Below are positions 9,380 to 16,846 of a stretch of 56,139 nucleotides of DNA, piece by piece; within the stretch, counting starts at the first letter, position 1, and the number at the start of each line of letters is the position of its first letter. The position numbers and the translations under genes were made by a program. The notes under the pieces were generated by a model. It had not been told where the DNA came from. It saw nothing but the letters and a program-made list of their open reading frames with translations, and ran no database searches. The DNA comes from Clostridiales bacterium (GTDB lineage: Bacteria; Bacillota; Clostridia; Lachnospirales; Lachnospiraceae), in NCBI GenBank assembly GCA_020859995.1, contig JAJBVE010000048.1, forward strand, positions 2,868 to 59,006, read 5' to 3'.

Positions 9380-10447
9380 GTGTCTGAATATAAGAGATTT
9401 GTGGCTTATTTTTATGAATACATAGATGGGAAAAAGCAAAAGAATGCCGGGTTTGCCAAAGTGGAACTGCGGGATGGCCTCTGGAGGGTTCTGTTTCGCC
9501 TGACACCAGTGTTCGATTCCATGACATCAGTACATGTCTATGGATTTGTGCGTGAAGGAAATGATCTGTTGGGGCTTCCGCTGGGTATGCTAAATGGGGA
9601 GGATAATGAAAAGGAAGATCACCTGATCGGAAATCCTCTCCGGGAATGGGCGTGGAGTGCCCGGGAACCGTTGGGAGGCGGGAACTATACCTTTGATCAG
9701 CTGAACGGCATTTATATGCTAAGCAGCGACGGAAGAATTTTTGCAACTGTGTGGGACGATGAGGAAGTGGATCTGAGCCGTTTTGTGCTCAAACCGCTCG
9801 CCGCAGGAAGAAATTCCGAAAACCAAGCAGAAAGGGAGCTTCCGAACGCGTCGTCCGATGAAATTGCGCCTATTGAATCCCAGGGGATGCTTTCTGAACA
9901 GATGTTCTCATCAGTATTGGAATCTGCGCAGACAGTGCCGGAAGCGCCGCATTCCGCACAGGCGGTACCTGCAGCATCGGAATCCGCGCGTACAGTACCG
10001 GCAACACCGCATTCGACACAGGCAGTCCCGGCTATATTACATTCTGTGCGAAAGGATTATGCAGAGAAAACGCGCCCGCAGCAGAATCCCGCGGAAATGC
10101 TTCTCCACAGTCGGCAGCATTTTCAGCCGTTTCATGATGATGAGTTCGCTGAATGCGTGCAGATCCGGCTTTGCGACCTGACTCTATTGCAGCAGAATGG
10201 CTGGCAGGTCGGCAGGAATAATTTCCTGCAGCATGGTTATTATCAGTATCGCCATCTTTTATTTGGCAGGCGCACGGAAGGCGGCTATGTACTCGGAGTA
10301 CCGTCTTTGTATACCCCGCAGGAAGAGTATATGGCTGGCATTTTTGACTTTAAACAATTTAAACTTTCCAACCAGTATCAATGTGGCCGCAAATTTGGTT
10401 ACTGGTATCGAATTCTGAAGAAAGCAGAAGAGAGAGGACTGTCCTGA
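9380..10447 (+). CDS. DUF6128-type protein of unknown function
   Basis: The 355-residue protein is called from the GTG at 9380 because GGGAGGA lies 6-9 bases upstream. The longer frame from 9227 has no ribosome site and starts inside a repeat. The N-terminal part (SEYKRFVAYFYEYIDGKK, then a beta-rich stretch to about residue 150) and the C-terminal part (FLQHGYYQYRHLLFGR, YTPQEEYMAGIFDFKQF, KFGYWYRIL) resemble Lachnospiraceae DUF6128 proteins by memory. No function is known to me. The two parts are joined by a low-complexity linker (residues about 150-260) holding 10-residue repeats such as ESAQTVPEAP and HSAQAVPAAS. No signal peptide or membrane segment is seen. Confidence 0.65.
   Translation: MSEYKRFVAYFYEYIDGKKQKNAGFAKVELRDGLWRVLFRLTPVFDSMTSVHVYGFVREGNDLLGLPLGMLNGEDNEKEDHLIGNPLREWAWSAREPLGGGNYTFDQLNGIYMLSSDGRIFATVWDDEEVDLSRFVLKPLAAGRNSENQAERELPNASSDEIAPIESQGMLSEQMFSSVLESAQTVPEAPHSAQAVPAASESARTVPATPHSTQAVPAILHSVRKDYAEKTRPQQNPAEMLLHSRQHFQPFHDDEFAECVQIRLCDLTLLQQNGWQVGRNNFLQHGYYQYRHLLFGRRTEGGYVLGVPSLYTPQEEYMAGIFDFKQFKLSNQYQCGRKFGYWYRILKKAEERGLS
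9920..10039. repeat. 4 x 30-bp in-frame tandem repeat
   Basis: Units at 9920, 9950, 9980 and 10010 alternate between GAATC(T/C)GCGC and CATTC(C/G)(G/A)CAC starts, so the higher-order period is 60 bp. They encode the Ala/Pro-rich linker of the DUF6128-type protein. Confidence 0.85.
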
Positions 10448-10556
10448 CTGGTTTTCCAGAAAAAACAGAAACTCTGGTGTTTTATGGATATGGCCAGTGT
10501 AAGCTGCAAAACTTCTTGCTGGCTTTGCATATTATAAAGATGGAAGGAAAAAACGG

Positions 10557-10934
10557 ATGGAATTATTTCGGGGACGTGGAAAAATAATTACGGGAGCAGT
10601 CATTTCCCTGATAGTGGCCTTTTTGACGACCGTCATCCTGCTGCTGGGATTTGCCTTTTTGCTTCTTAAATTCCAGCTGGACGCCGGAAAGACAGAGATC
10701 GGAATTCTGGTGATCTATGTCCTTTCCTGCTTCATCGGGGGCATTTATTGTGGGAGAAAAGCTGCCAGAAGAAAGTTTCTGTGGGGAATGCTGACTGGTA
10801 TCCTGTATTTTTTACTTTTGCTGATCGTTTCTGGAATGGGAGAAGGGGCGCTCCAGCCAGAGCTGCCCCGGACCTTCACGGCTTTTGCATTGTGCACTGC
10901 CGGAGGAACATTGGGCGGGATGCTTTCGACCTGA
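10557..10934 (+). CDS. TIGR04086 family membrane protein
   Basis: This 125-residue protein has four hydrophobic segments (about residues 12-38, 44-64, 73-92 and 105-122) and the layout of the TIGR04086/YrzE group of small membrane proteins in Firmicutes. The glycine-rich helix FIGGIYCGRKAARRKFLWGMLTGILYF is typical. The role is unknown. The ribosome site GGAAGGAA precedes the ATG by 8 bases. It is the last + strand gene before the convergent nrdG, with no clear terminator in the 52-bp gap. Confidence 0.75.
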   Translation: MELFRGRGKIITGAVISLIVAFLTTVILLLGFAFLLLKFQLDAGKTEIGILVIYVLSCFIGGIYCGRKAARRKFLWGMLTGILYFLLLLIVSGMGEGALQPELPRTFTAFALCTAGGTLGGMLST

Positions 10935-10986
10935 GAGATGTGTGCTTGTTCTTCGGATGGGATCAACATTGCAAAAGTTATAACTG

Positions 10987-11466
10987 TCATAAATAAATAA
11001 TCCTCTGGTTCCGGCTGCCGCGAAACTGCAGCGAGATGTCTTTTTCTGTTTCGATGAATTCCCCGTCAACGAGTACATCGATACAGGAGAGCATTTCCTG
11101 CGTCACATCCGTGAATACACGTCCGCCCGGAACCAGGTCGGCGTCATACAAATATCCGGTGTAGCACCAGATATCCTTGTCAGGATAGTGCTCCCGGATT
11201 TTTTTCATGAGGGCGGTGATCACCGGCTGGTTCTCCGGTTCAAAGGGCTCACCGCCAAGGGCAGTAAAGCCCTGAATATAGCCCGGTGCAAGCGCATCAA
11301 GAATTTCAGATACAGTCTCTTCGGTAAAGGGCTTTCCATACCCAAAATCCCAGGCCTCAGCGTTGAAACAGCCCTTGCAGTGATGGCGGCAGCCTGACAC
11401 GAAAAGCGAGACCCGGACGCCCGGGCCATCAGCAATGTCGTATTTTTTGATAGTTCCATAGTTCAT
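10987..11466 (-). CDS. nrdG: anaerobic ribonucleotide reductase activating protein NrdG
   Basis: NrdG is the radical SAM enzyme that installs the glycyl radical on NrdD. The 159-residue protein has the cluster motif CRHHCKGC (CxxxCxxC, near residues 26-33), the GGEP motif (TALGGEPFEPEN), and the usual length. It starts 10 bp after nrdD ends. Its ribosome site GAGGT overlaps the nrdD stop region, which suggests translational coupling. Both genes read leftward from the region with the NrdR-like boxes. Confidence 0.96.
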   Translation of the reverse strand: MNYGTIKKYDIADGPGVRVSLFVSGCRHHCKGCFNAEAWDFGYGKPFTEETVSEILDALAPGYIQGFTALGGEPFEPENQPVITALMKKIREHYPDKDIWCYTGYLYDADLVPGGRVFTDVTQEMLSCIDVLVDGEFIETEKDISLQFRGSRNQRIIYL

Positions 11467-11476
11467 AGTAAAAACC

Positions 11477-13666
11477 TCACAGATGCAGCACGCGGTCTTT
11501 GATCTCCTGGGTGCGGCCCTGGTTCCAGTACTGGGTGCCTATGTAGCCGCAGGTGCGCCGCGCGACGCTCATTTTGTCCTGGTCGCGGTTGCCGCAGTTT
11601 GGACATTCCCAGATGAGCTTCCCGGCCTCGTCCTCGACAATCTTGATTTCGCCGTTGTAGCCGCAGCAGCTGCAGTAGTCGCTCTTGGTGTTCAGCTCGG
11701 CATACATGATGTTGTCGTAGATAAACTTCATCACGGAGAGGACAGCCGGAATATTGTTCTGCATGTTCGGCACTTCCACGTAGCTGATGGCGCCGCCCGG
11801 AGAGAGCTCCTGGAAGGGTGCCTCGAAGCTCAGCTTGCTGAAGGCGTCGATTTCCTCGGTAACATGGACGTGGTAGCTGTTGGTGATGTAGTTCTTATCA
11901 GTCACGCCCGGGATGATGCCGAAACGCTTTTTCAGGAGCTTGGCGAAACGGTAGGTCGTAGACTCCATCGGGGTGCCGTAGACGGAATAGCTGATGTTTT
12001 CCGCTGCCTTCCACTCGGCGCATTTGTCATTCAGCCGCTGCATGACTGCCAGCGCGAAGGGACGCGCCTCCGGGTCAGTGTGTGACTTGCCGAGCATGCG
12101 CACACACATCTCGTAGAGTCCGGCGTAACCGAGGGAGATCGTGGAATACCCGTTATAAAGGAGCTTATCGATGGTTTCACCCTTTTTCAGCCGGGCGAGG
12201 GCGCCGTACTGCCAGAGGATCGGTGCGACATCCGAAACGGTGCCCAGAAGACGCTCATGGCGGCAGCGGAGCGCGCGGTGGCAGAGCTCCAGGCGCTCAT
12301 CCAGGATTTCCCAGAATTTGTCCATATCGCCCTCGGAGGAGCAGGCTACGTCGACCAGATTGATCGTGACGACACCCTGGTTAAAACGACCATAGAACTT
12401 ATAGCTGCCGTCCGGATTTCTCTGAGAATCCTCCACGGTCAGGAAGGAGCGGCAGCCCATGCAGGTATAGACGTTGCCGCGCTTGAGCTTACGCATCATT
12501 TTCGCGGAAATATAGTCGGGTACCATGCGCTTGGCCGTGCAGCGCGCCGCCATCTCGGTCAGGTACCAGTATTTGGAATTTTCGGTGATATTATCCTCAT
12601 CCAGCACGTAAATGAGCTTTGGAAACGCAGGTGTAATCCAGGCGCCGCTCTCATTCTTTACGCCCTGCATCCGCTGACGCATGACTTCTTCGATAATCAG
12701 AGCCAGATCGTCACGCGTCCGTCCCTCGGGAGCCTCGTCCAGATACATGAACATGGTCACAAACGGAGCCTGCCCATTGCAGGTCATCAGAGTGATGAGC
12801 TGATACTGGATGGTCTGGATGCCGTTGGTGATTTCATCCTTCAGCCTGCTTTCTGTCACTCTGGAGATAATGGACTCATCCAGAGCCTCCCCGCATGCTT
12901 CACGCTCCTCGATTACCTTTTTGCGCAGCTTCTGGCGGCTGATGTCTACAAACGGAGCCAGGTGCGCCAGGGAAAAGGACTGGCCGCCGTACTGGTTGCT
13001 CGCTACCTGCGCGACAATCTGCGTCGTCACATTGCAGGCGGTGAAGAAGCTGTGGGGCTTCTCGATCATGGTCTCACTGATCACCGTACCGTTCTGCAGC
13101 ATGTCCTCCAGGTTGATCAGGTCGCAGTTGTGCTCGCGCTGTGCGTAATAATCCGCGTCGTGGAAATGGATGATGCCCTGCTCATGCGCCTGGACGATCT
13201 CCTCAGGGAGCAGCACGCGCATCGTCAGATCCTTGCTGACCTCGCCGGCCATGTAGTCGCGCTGGGTCGAGTTGATCGTCGGATTCTTATTGGAATTCTC
13301 CTGCTTCGCATTTTCATTGATCTGGTCGAGCAGGGAGAGGATGCTGTTGTCTGTCGTATTGGTCTTGCGGGAAATCTCGCGCTTATAACGGTAGCGCACG
13401 TATTTCTGAGCCACCTCGTAGCCGCGCATTTCCATGATCCCGGTTTCCACCAGATCCTGAATATCTTCCACATTCAGCGCGTGAGCGGAAGCCACCGCCT
13501 GTTCGACAATCTTGTCCGCCACGGCCCGGATCTGGTATTCACTGAGCTGGTGGATCTTCTCCACACTCGCGTTTGCCTTCCGGACGGCGTTTTCAATCTT
13601 GGAACGGTCGAAGAGCACTTCCTCACCGCTGCGCTTAATGACATTTGCTTTTACTGCTGTACTCAT
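11477..13666 (-). CDS. nrdD: anaerobic ribonucleoside-triphosphate reductase NrdD (class III)
   Basis: NrdD reduces ribonucleoside triphosphates to deoxy forms in the absence of oxygen. The 729-residue protein has an N-terminal ATP-cone (residues about 5-95, VIKRSGEEVLFDRSKIENAVRKA), the ten-stranded barrel with the active-site region ITFFTACNVTTQ-like segment (SFFTACNVTT), a zinc site with two CxxC pairs (CSCC and CPNC), and the glycyl radical motif RRTCGY with Gly707. AGGAGG lies 4 bases before the ATG. A leftward 5' leader of about 270-290 nt contains a perfect 11-bp hairpin at 13722-13752. Confidence 0.97.
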   Translation of the reverse strand: MSTAVKANVIKRSGEEVLFDRSKIENAVRKANASVEKIHQLSEYQIRAVADKIVEQAVASAHALNVEDIQDLVETGIMEMRGYEVAQKYVRYRYKREISRKTNTTDNSILSLLDQINENAKQENSNKNPTINSTQRDYMAGEVSKDLTMRVLLPEEIVQAHEQGIIHFHDADYYAQREHNCDLINLEDMLQNGTVISETMIEKPHSFFTACNVTTQIVAQVASNQYGGQSFSLAHLAPFVDISRQKLRKKVIEEREACGEALDESIISRVTESRLKDEITNGIQTIQYQLITLMTCNGQAPFVTMFMYLDEAPEGRTRDDLALIIEEVMRQRMQGVKNESGAWITPAFPKLIYVLDEDNITENSKYWYLTEMAARCTAKRMVPDYISAKMMRKLKRGNVYTCMGCRSFLTVEDSQRNPDGSYKFYGRFNQGVVTINLVDVACSSEGDMDKFWEILDERLELCHRALRCRHERLLGTVSDVAPILWQYGALARLKKGETIDKLLYNGYSTISLGYAGLYEMCVRMLGKSHTDPEARPFALAVMQRLNDKCAEWKAAENISYSVYGTPMESTTYRFAKLLKKRFGIIPGVTDKNYITNSYHVHVTEEIDAFSKLSFEAPFQELSPGGAISYVEVPNMQNNIPAVLSVMKFIYDNIMYAELNTKSDYCSCCGYNGEIKIVEDEAGKLIWECPNCGNRDQDKMSVARRTCGYIGTQYWNQGRTQEIKDRVLHL

Positions 13667-13721
13667 AAATCCTCCTCATGCCTGAATGTGATAAAACGGT
13701 TCAGCTCCTTCACGGTTATGA

Positions 13722-13752
13722 GGCTTATCCTGACCTCTGCGCAGGATAAGCC
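13722..13752 (-). promoter_or_regulatory. hairpin in the nrdD 5' leader
   Basis: GGCTTATCCTG (13722-13732) and CAGGATAAGCC (13742-13752) pair perfectly with a 9-nt loop, about 55 nt before the nrdD start. No U run follows in either direction, so it is a leader structure rather than a terminator. Confidence 0.5.
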
Positions 13753-13933
13753 CATATATTTTCATACAGTCTTTGAAGCAGATGTGAAGATCTGTTTCAA
13801 ATGATCACAAAGTTACATATGATATCGGCGCGATAAGAAACAAGGAACCAGACAGGAGCGCGAAAATCGCCTGGTTAGAGCTTTTTTCGAGTATAGAAAA
13901 GCCTCTGCGCCGACTGGAAAAGTTCTCTCGCTT

Positions 13934-13961
13934 TTTATAGGGACACAATCAAATGTAACAC
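13934..13961 (-). promoter_or_regulatory. possible nrdDG promoter
   Basis: On the - strand TATAAA (13934-13939) lies 16 bp after a weak -35 (GTGTTA, 13956-13961). The -35 overlaps the first NrdR-like box, the arrangement expected for repression. The -35 matches consensus poorly. Confidence 0.3.
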
Positions 13962-14005
13962 ATGATATAGTGGAATATCGAATGCAATGACACTAGATAT
14001 TGCGT
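13958..14005 (-). promoter_or_regulatory. NrdR box pair upstream of nrdDG
   Basis: Two 16-bp sequences match the NrdR box consensus ACACWATATATWGTGT well: ACACATGATATAGTGG at 13958-13973 and ACACTAGATATTGCGT at 13990-14005. Their starts are 32 bp apart, three helical turns, the spacing typical of paired NrdR boxes. NrdR represses ribonucleotide reductase genes when dATP is abundant. nrdR itself is not in the window. Confidence 0.65.
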
Positions 14006-14228
14006 AAATTCTATAATACATGGTTTTAATGAAAAGTCAAGACAGAACACGCGCGGGAGCATGTAGAAAAACGGAGGGGGAAAGAGGGGATATTTTTGTG
14101 AAAAATTTTGAACTGCTTTTTTATGGCAGCTGTGCCCATATTTATAATACTTTATGTTCGATGTATTTTACTTTGGATATTTTGCAGGCTCCATATGAGA
14201 TTCCCGGATATTTTTAAGAAATGACGTC

Positions 14229-14274
14229 TTGACAGATGATCGTGGAGATGTTATAGTAGTTAGCACAAACTAAC
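14229..14274 (+). promoter_or_regulatory. strong promoter with palindromic operator
   Basis: TTGACA (14229-14234), 17 bp, TATAGT (14252-14257) is a near-consensus sigma-A promoter. Directly after the -10, covering the expected start site, lies the palindrome GTTAG-CACAAA-CTAAC (14259-14274). A bound repressor there would block initiation of the DUF2325-DUF3793-flavodoxin genes. Confidence 0.7.
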
Positions 14275-14370
14275 AAAAGTTACACTAATAATACAAGATT
14301 GCCCTGCATCTGCCAGGAAACGTGATCGGAGCGTGCGCTATGGTACGGCAGGGTTTATTAAGAACCAGGA

Positions 14371-14386
14371 GTTAGCGATATCTAAC
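14371..14386. promoter_or_regulatory. second GTTAG-N6-CTAAC palindrome
   Basis: GTTAG-CGATAT-CTAAC has the same arms and spacing as the site at 14259, with starts 112 bp apart, and lies 70 bp before the DUF2325 gene. A pair of identical sites in one leader supports a shared regulator. The leader between them also has CCCTGC/GCAGGG pairing ends. The whole 13667-14455 gap holds these elements and no convincing gene. Confidence 0.55.
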
Positions 14387-14455
14387 TATTTTCAGAAATA
14401 ACAATTTCTGTGTCGAAAGAAATACTTGTCAGGAAGATTTTTCGGGAGGATCAGG

Positions 14456-14737
14456 ATGAGTGTTGTGATTATAGGCGGCAATGAAGGCATGGTTCGCCAG
14501 TATGAGGGAATCTGCCGGGACTATGGCTGTAAGGCGAAGATTTTTGCGAAGGAAAACGGCGCGATCCGGAAAAAGCTGGGTAATCCGGACATGTTTATCC
14601 TGTTTGTAAACACCGTATCGCACAAAATGGTAAAGAGTACGCTGCAGGAAGCAAAGCGTAATCAGATACCGGTGCTTCGATGCCATTCCAGCAGCGCGAC
14701 TGCTCTGCAGGATCTTCTGAGCGAGCATATTAATTGA
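14456..14737 (+). CDS. DUF2325 domain protein
   Basis: The 93-residue protein starts MSVVIIGGNEGMVRQYE, placed 6 bases after GGGAGGA. The DUF2325 fold is Rossmann-like, with a glycine-rich first loop (IIGGNEGM) and a later Asp/Asn strand (MFILFVNTVSHKMV). Function is unknown. In Clostridia it often sits with iron-uptake or redox genes. Here it leads a three-gene set with DUF3793 and a flavodoxin, behind a regulated-looking promoter. The upstream in-frame ATG at 14426 has no ribosome site. Confidence 0.8.
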   Translation: MSVVIIGGNEGMVRQYEGICRDYGCKAKIFAKENGAIRKKLGNPDMFILFVNTVSHKMVKSTLQEAKRNQIPVLRCHSSSATALQDLLSEHIN

Positions 14738-14740
14738 ATA

Positions 14741-14808
14741 TGCGAAAATGCGCAGCAGAGATACGGACGAAGCCTGCGAAAATGCGCAGCAGGGATATGG
14801 ATCGAATC
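14741..14808. repeat. 2 x 34-bp tandem repeat
   Basis: Units 14741-14774 and 14775-14808 both start TGCGAAAATGCGCAGCAG. They begin just after the DUF2325 stop codon and fill part of the 249-bp spacer to the next gene. Confidence 0.8.
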
Positions 14809-14986
14809 TGGAAACTGCTTTTATATTACAGGATAATTTCTGGAGAACATGCAGAAGATAAACGTATAAGGCATATAAGTGCATCTGCAGCGAAGAGGAC
14901 ACTTGCCGTTTATAGCTGCGCATTAAGAATCGCTGCATAACGACGGAACTTTTGTATAAAAGATTTTGACAGGGAGGTGCAGAACT

Positions 14987-15568
14987 ATGGGAACGGAAGC
15001 GATTGGTTATCTGATCGGGCAGCAGTGTGCGCCGGTGCTGGCCGGAGTCAAGCCATCCAATCTGCTGATTGTAGAAAAAGGGAACCAGGCCTCTCTCGGG
15101 CATGTCCTGCGGGGCACGGGCCTGCAAAGGCGTCTGCTTTATACATCCAGAGAAAAGGATTACTGGTTTTTATTTGAACCGGTCAGCTTTCGGAAATTGC
15201 TGCATGATTCGGAAAAGGAAAGGTATCTGAAAAACTGTGGATACATTACAGACAGTCTGTACGCCGTGCTCTCAAAGCTGGCAGACCGGTTTGCAGGCTA
15301 TAAACAGGGAGACGAGGAGTTTCCGCATGAAATTGGCGTGCTGCTGGGCTATCCGCTTGGTGATGTAAAGGGATTTATTGAAAACGCCGGGCAGAATTTT
15401 AAAATGTCCGGATACTGGAAGGTATACGACGACGTGGCATACGCCGGCAGAGTTTTTGGTTTGTATGAACAGGTAAAAAAGACGGTTTTGGAGCTGTGCA
15501 CCCAGGGAATGGGGATTCCGGATATCCGAAACCGGCTTTTGGAGGCGGGAATACCCGCAGCCACATAA
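14987..15568 (+). CDS. DUF3793 family protein
   Basis: The 193-residue soluble protein starts MGTEAIGYLIGQQCAPVL after GGGAGGTGC. Conserved DUF3793 features are the CAPVLAGVKPSNL start, a Leu/Tyr-rich middle, and the HEIGVLLGYPLGDVKGFI motif near residue 120. The biochemical role is unknown. By memory the family co-occurs with FeoB-type iron transport and flavodoxin genes in Clostridia, and the next gene here is a flavodoxin. No feoA or feoB lies in the window. Confidence 0.8.
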   Translation: MGTEAIGYLIGQQCAPVLAGVKPSNLLIVEKGNQASLGHVLRGTGLQRRLLYTSREKDYWFLFEPVSFRKLLHDSEKERYLKNCGYITDSLYAVLSKLADRFAGYKQGDEEFPHEIGVLLGYPLGDVKGFIENAGQNFKMSGYWKVYDDVAYAGRVFGLYEQVKKTVLELCTQGMGIPDIRNRLLEAGIPAAT

Positions 15569-15635
15569 AACGGCGAGGGGCACAGCAGTTTGTGCCGGGA
15601 ACTCACGTTACTAAATGATTCAGGAGGAAAAGAAA

Positions 15636-16061
15636 ATGGCAGAATTAAAGGTAGTATTCTGGAGCGGCTCAGGCAACACGGAGTCCATGGCGGACTTTGT
15701 AGTAAAGGGAGCCGGAGCTGCGAAGGCAATCCCGATGGAAGACATTACGCCGGCGGAACTGGCGGATGAGAAAGCGTTCGCGCTCGGATGCCCGGCGATG
15801 GGAGATGAGGAACTGGAGGAAACGATCGTGGAGCCGTTTGTGGCAGAGCTGGAGAAAATAGTGGCCGGAAAGACCATCGGTCTGTTCGGCTCCTACAGCT
15901 GGGGAGATGGAGAGTGGATGCGCGCCTGGGTGGAGCGCATGCAGAATGCCGGTGCGGAAGTGGTAGACGGCGAAGGTGTGATCTGCGCGGACGCACCGGA
16001 CGATGAAGCAGAGCAGGCGCTGAATGCTTTGGGTGAAAAGCTTGCGAAGGCGCTCGGCTGA
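15636..16061 (+). CDS. flavodoxin
   Basis: This short-chain flavodoxin (141 residues) binds FMN and carries single electrons in place of ferredoxin, often when iron is scarce. The phosphate-binding loop is SGSGNTESMA (residues 10-19). The second loop is SYSWGDGEWM, with the aromatic residue that stacks on FMN, and the last helix ends LNALGEKLAKALG. The ATG at 15636 follows AGGAGGAAAAG, and the earlier in-frame ATG at 15615 would hide that site. Placement after DUF2325 and DUF3793 suggests an iron- or redox-responsive unit. Confidence 0.92.
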   Translation: MAELKVVFWSGSGNTESMADFVVKGAGAAKAIPMEDITPAELADEKAFALGCPAMGDEELEETIVEPFVAELEKIVAGKTIGLFGSYSWGDGEWMRAWVERMQNAGAEVVDGEGVICADAPDDEAEQALNALGEKLAKALG

Positions 16062-16134
16062 GGCACCTGGGAGCCGGCAGTTTGTTACGTAATAATTAGG
16101 TGCGGGCATCCCACATTTCACATGGGATATGTTT

Positions 16135-16235
16135 TACGTACCCTTGTGACGTGCCCCTGTGCAATCGGATAGGGAGCACTTATGACGTGGGTTTTAGCTG
16201 CAAAAATACCTTGCCCGGCTCTGTATGTAGAAAAA
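16135..16235. repeat. degenerate copy of dispersed palindromic element (A)
   Basis: This stretch contains ATCGGATAGGGAGC and, further on, GCTGCAAAAATACCTTGCCCGGCTCTGT. The parts match, in the same order, the better-preserved elements at about 26.9-27.04 kb and 43.25-43.32 kb. The second half of the first hairpin has been lost. Confidence 0.5.
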
Positions 16236-16266
16236 GAGACGCTGCCCTGTGACAACGTCTCTTTTT
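16231..16266. terminator. bidirectional terminator between flavodoxin and csp
   Basis: AAAAAGAGACG (16231-16241) pairs perfectly with CGTCTCTTTTT (16256-16266). It has A/T runs on both sides, so it can serve the flavodoxin unit (+) and the cold-shock gene (-). Confidence 0.85.
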
Positions 16267-16360
16267 GTACGCGGAACCGGAATCTGCGGATGTATCCCAT
16301 ACCGGTCCGCGCGGCAGATGGCGGAAATAACGCTCCCCATCTGGTTGGCAACCAATATTC

Positions 16361-16561
16361 TTAAAGCTTTACTACGTTAGCAGCCTGCATTCCGCGAGCG
16401 CCTTCTGTCAAATCATAAGAAACTGCCTGGCCTTCTTCGAGGGTCTTAAAGCCTTCGCCCTGGATTGCAGAAAAATGTACGAATACATCAGAACCGTTCT
16501 CACCGGTAATAAAGCCATAACCTTTTTCTGCGTTAAACCATTTTACTGTACCCTTATTCAT
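16361..16561 (-). CDS. cold-shock protein (CspA family)
   Basis: This 66-residue single OB-fold protein binds single-stranded nucleic acid and acts as an RNA chaperone. Both nucleic-acid-binding motifs are present: KGYGFI (RNP1) and VFVHFSAI (RNP2). The start [10 protein letters not shown] is canonical. AGGAGGT precedes the ATG. Two tandem promoters and a long inverted repeat precede it, so it is probably strongly and conditionally expressed. Confidence 0.97.
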   Translation of the reverse strand: MNKGTVKWFNAEKGYGFITGENGSDVFVHFSAIQGEGFKTLEEGQAVSYDLTEGARGMQAANVVKL

Positions 16562-16601
16562 TTTGGTACCTCCTAAAAATATTGCTGTGAACCGGAAAAA
16601 A

Positions 16602-16722
16602 ATTTCACTAACCGTTATAGACTACAAGGGAAAATCATTTCATAATCTATAATAGTTAGTGAAATCTAATCCTGTCAATCCTTAAGCAAGGTTCATTATA
16701 GCACAATATGTAAAGGTGTCAA
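16602..16722 (-). promoter_or_regulatory. csp tandem promoters and 22-bp inverted repeat
   Basis: On the - strand, P1 is TTGACA (16717-16722), 16 bp, TATAAT (16695-16700). P2 is TTGACA (16673-16678), 18 bp, TATTAT (16649-16654). Arms at 16602-16623 and 16644-16665 form a 22-bp inverted repeat with three mismatches (ATTTCACTAAC...). One arm covers the P2 -10, the other the early transcribed leader. P1 RNA would carry the full hairpin. Confidence 0.7.
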
Positions 16723-16765
16723 GAGAAATGCCGGAAAATATTTTTTACTTTTGCGGTAGCTCCTG

Positions 16766-16795
16766 CCGCCTGGCTATCCGTAGATTTCCAGGCGG
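16766..16795 (-). terminator. hairpin near the lipoprotein gene end
   Basis: CCGCCTGG (16766-16773) and CCAGGCGG (16788-16795) form a perfect 8-bp stem about 50 bp after the stop of the - strand lipoprotein gene. No good U tract follows. Confidence 0.35.
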
Positions 16796-16846
16796 TTCTG
16801 ATTTTATGCGTGCAGCCGCGAAAGGAAATCAACGGCCTTGCTGCGG

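Noticed and set aside
12257-13804. 515-codon open frame on + opposite nrdD
   Set aside because: It lies fully antisense to the clearly real nrdD, has no family signature, and arises from codon bias in GC-rich third positions.
14020-14217. 65-codon frame (or 39 codons from GTG 14098) upstream of the DUF2325 gene
   Set aside because: A G-rich stretch precedes the GTG, but the protein has no recognisable feature and the frame runs just up to the regulated promoter. Insufficient support.
14275-14370. Riboswitch in the DUF2325 leader
   Set aside because: CCCTGC/GCAGGG ends can pair, but the sequence does not match any riboswitch core I know; kept only as part of a leader description.
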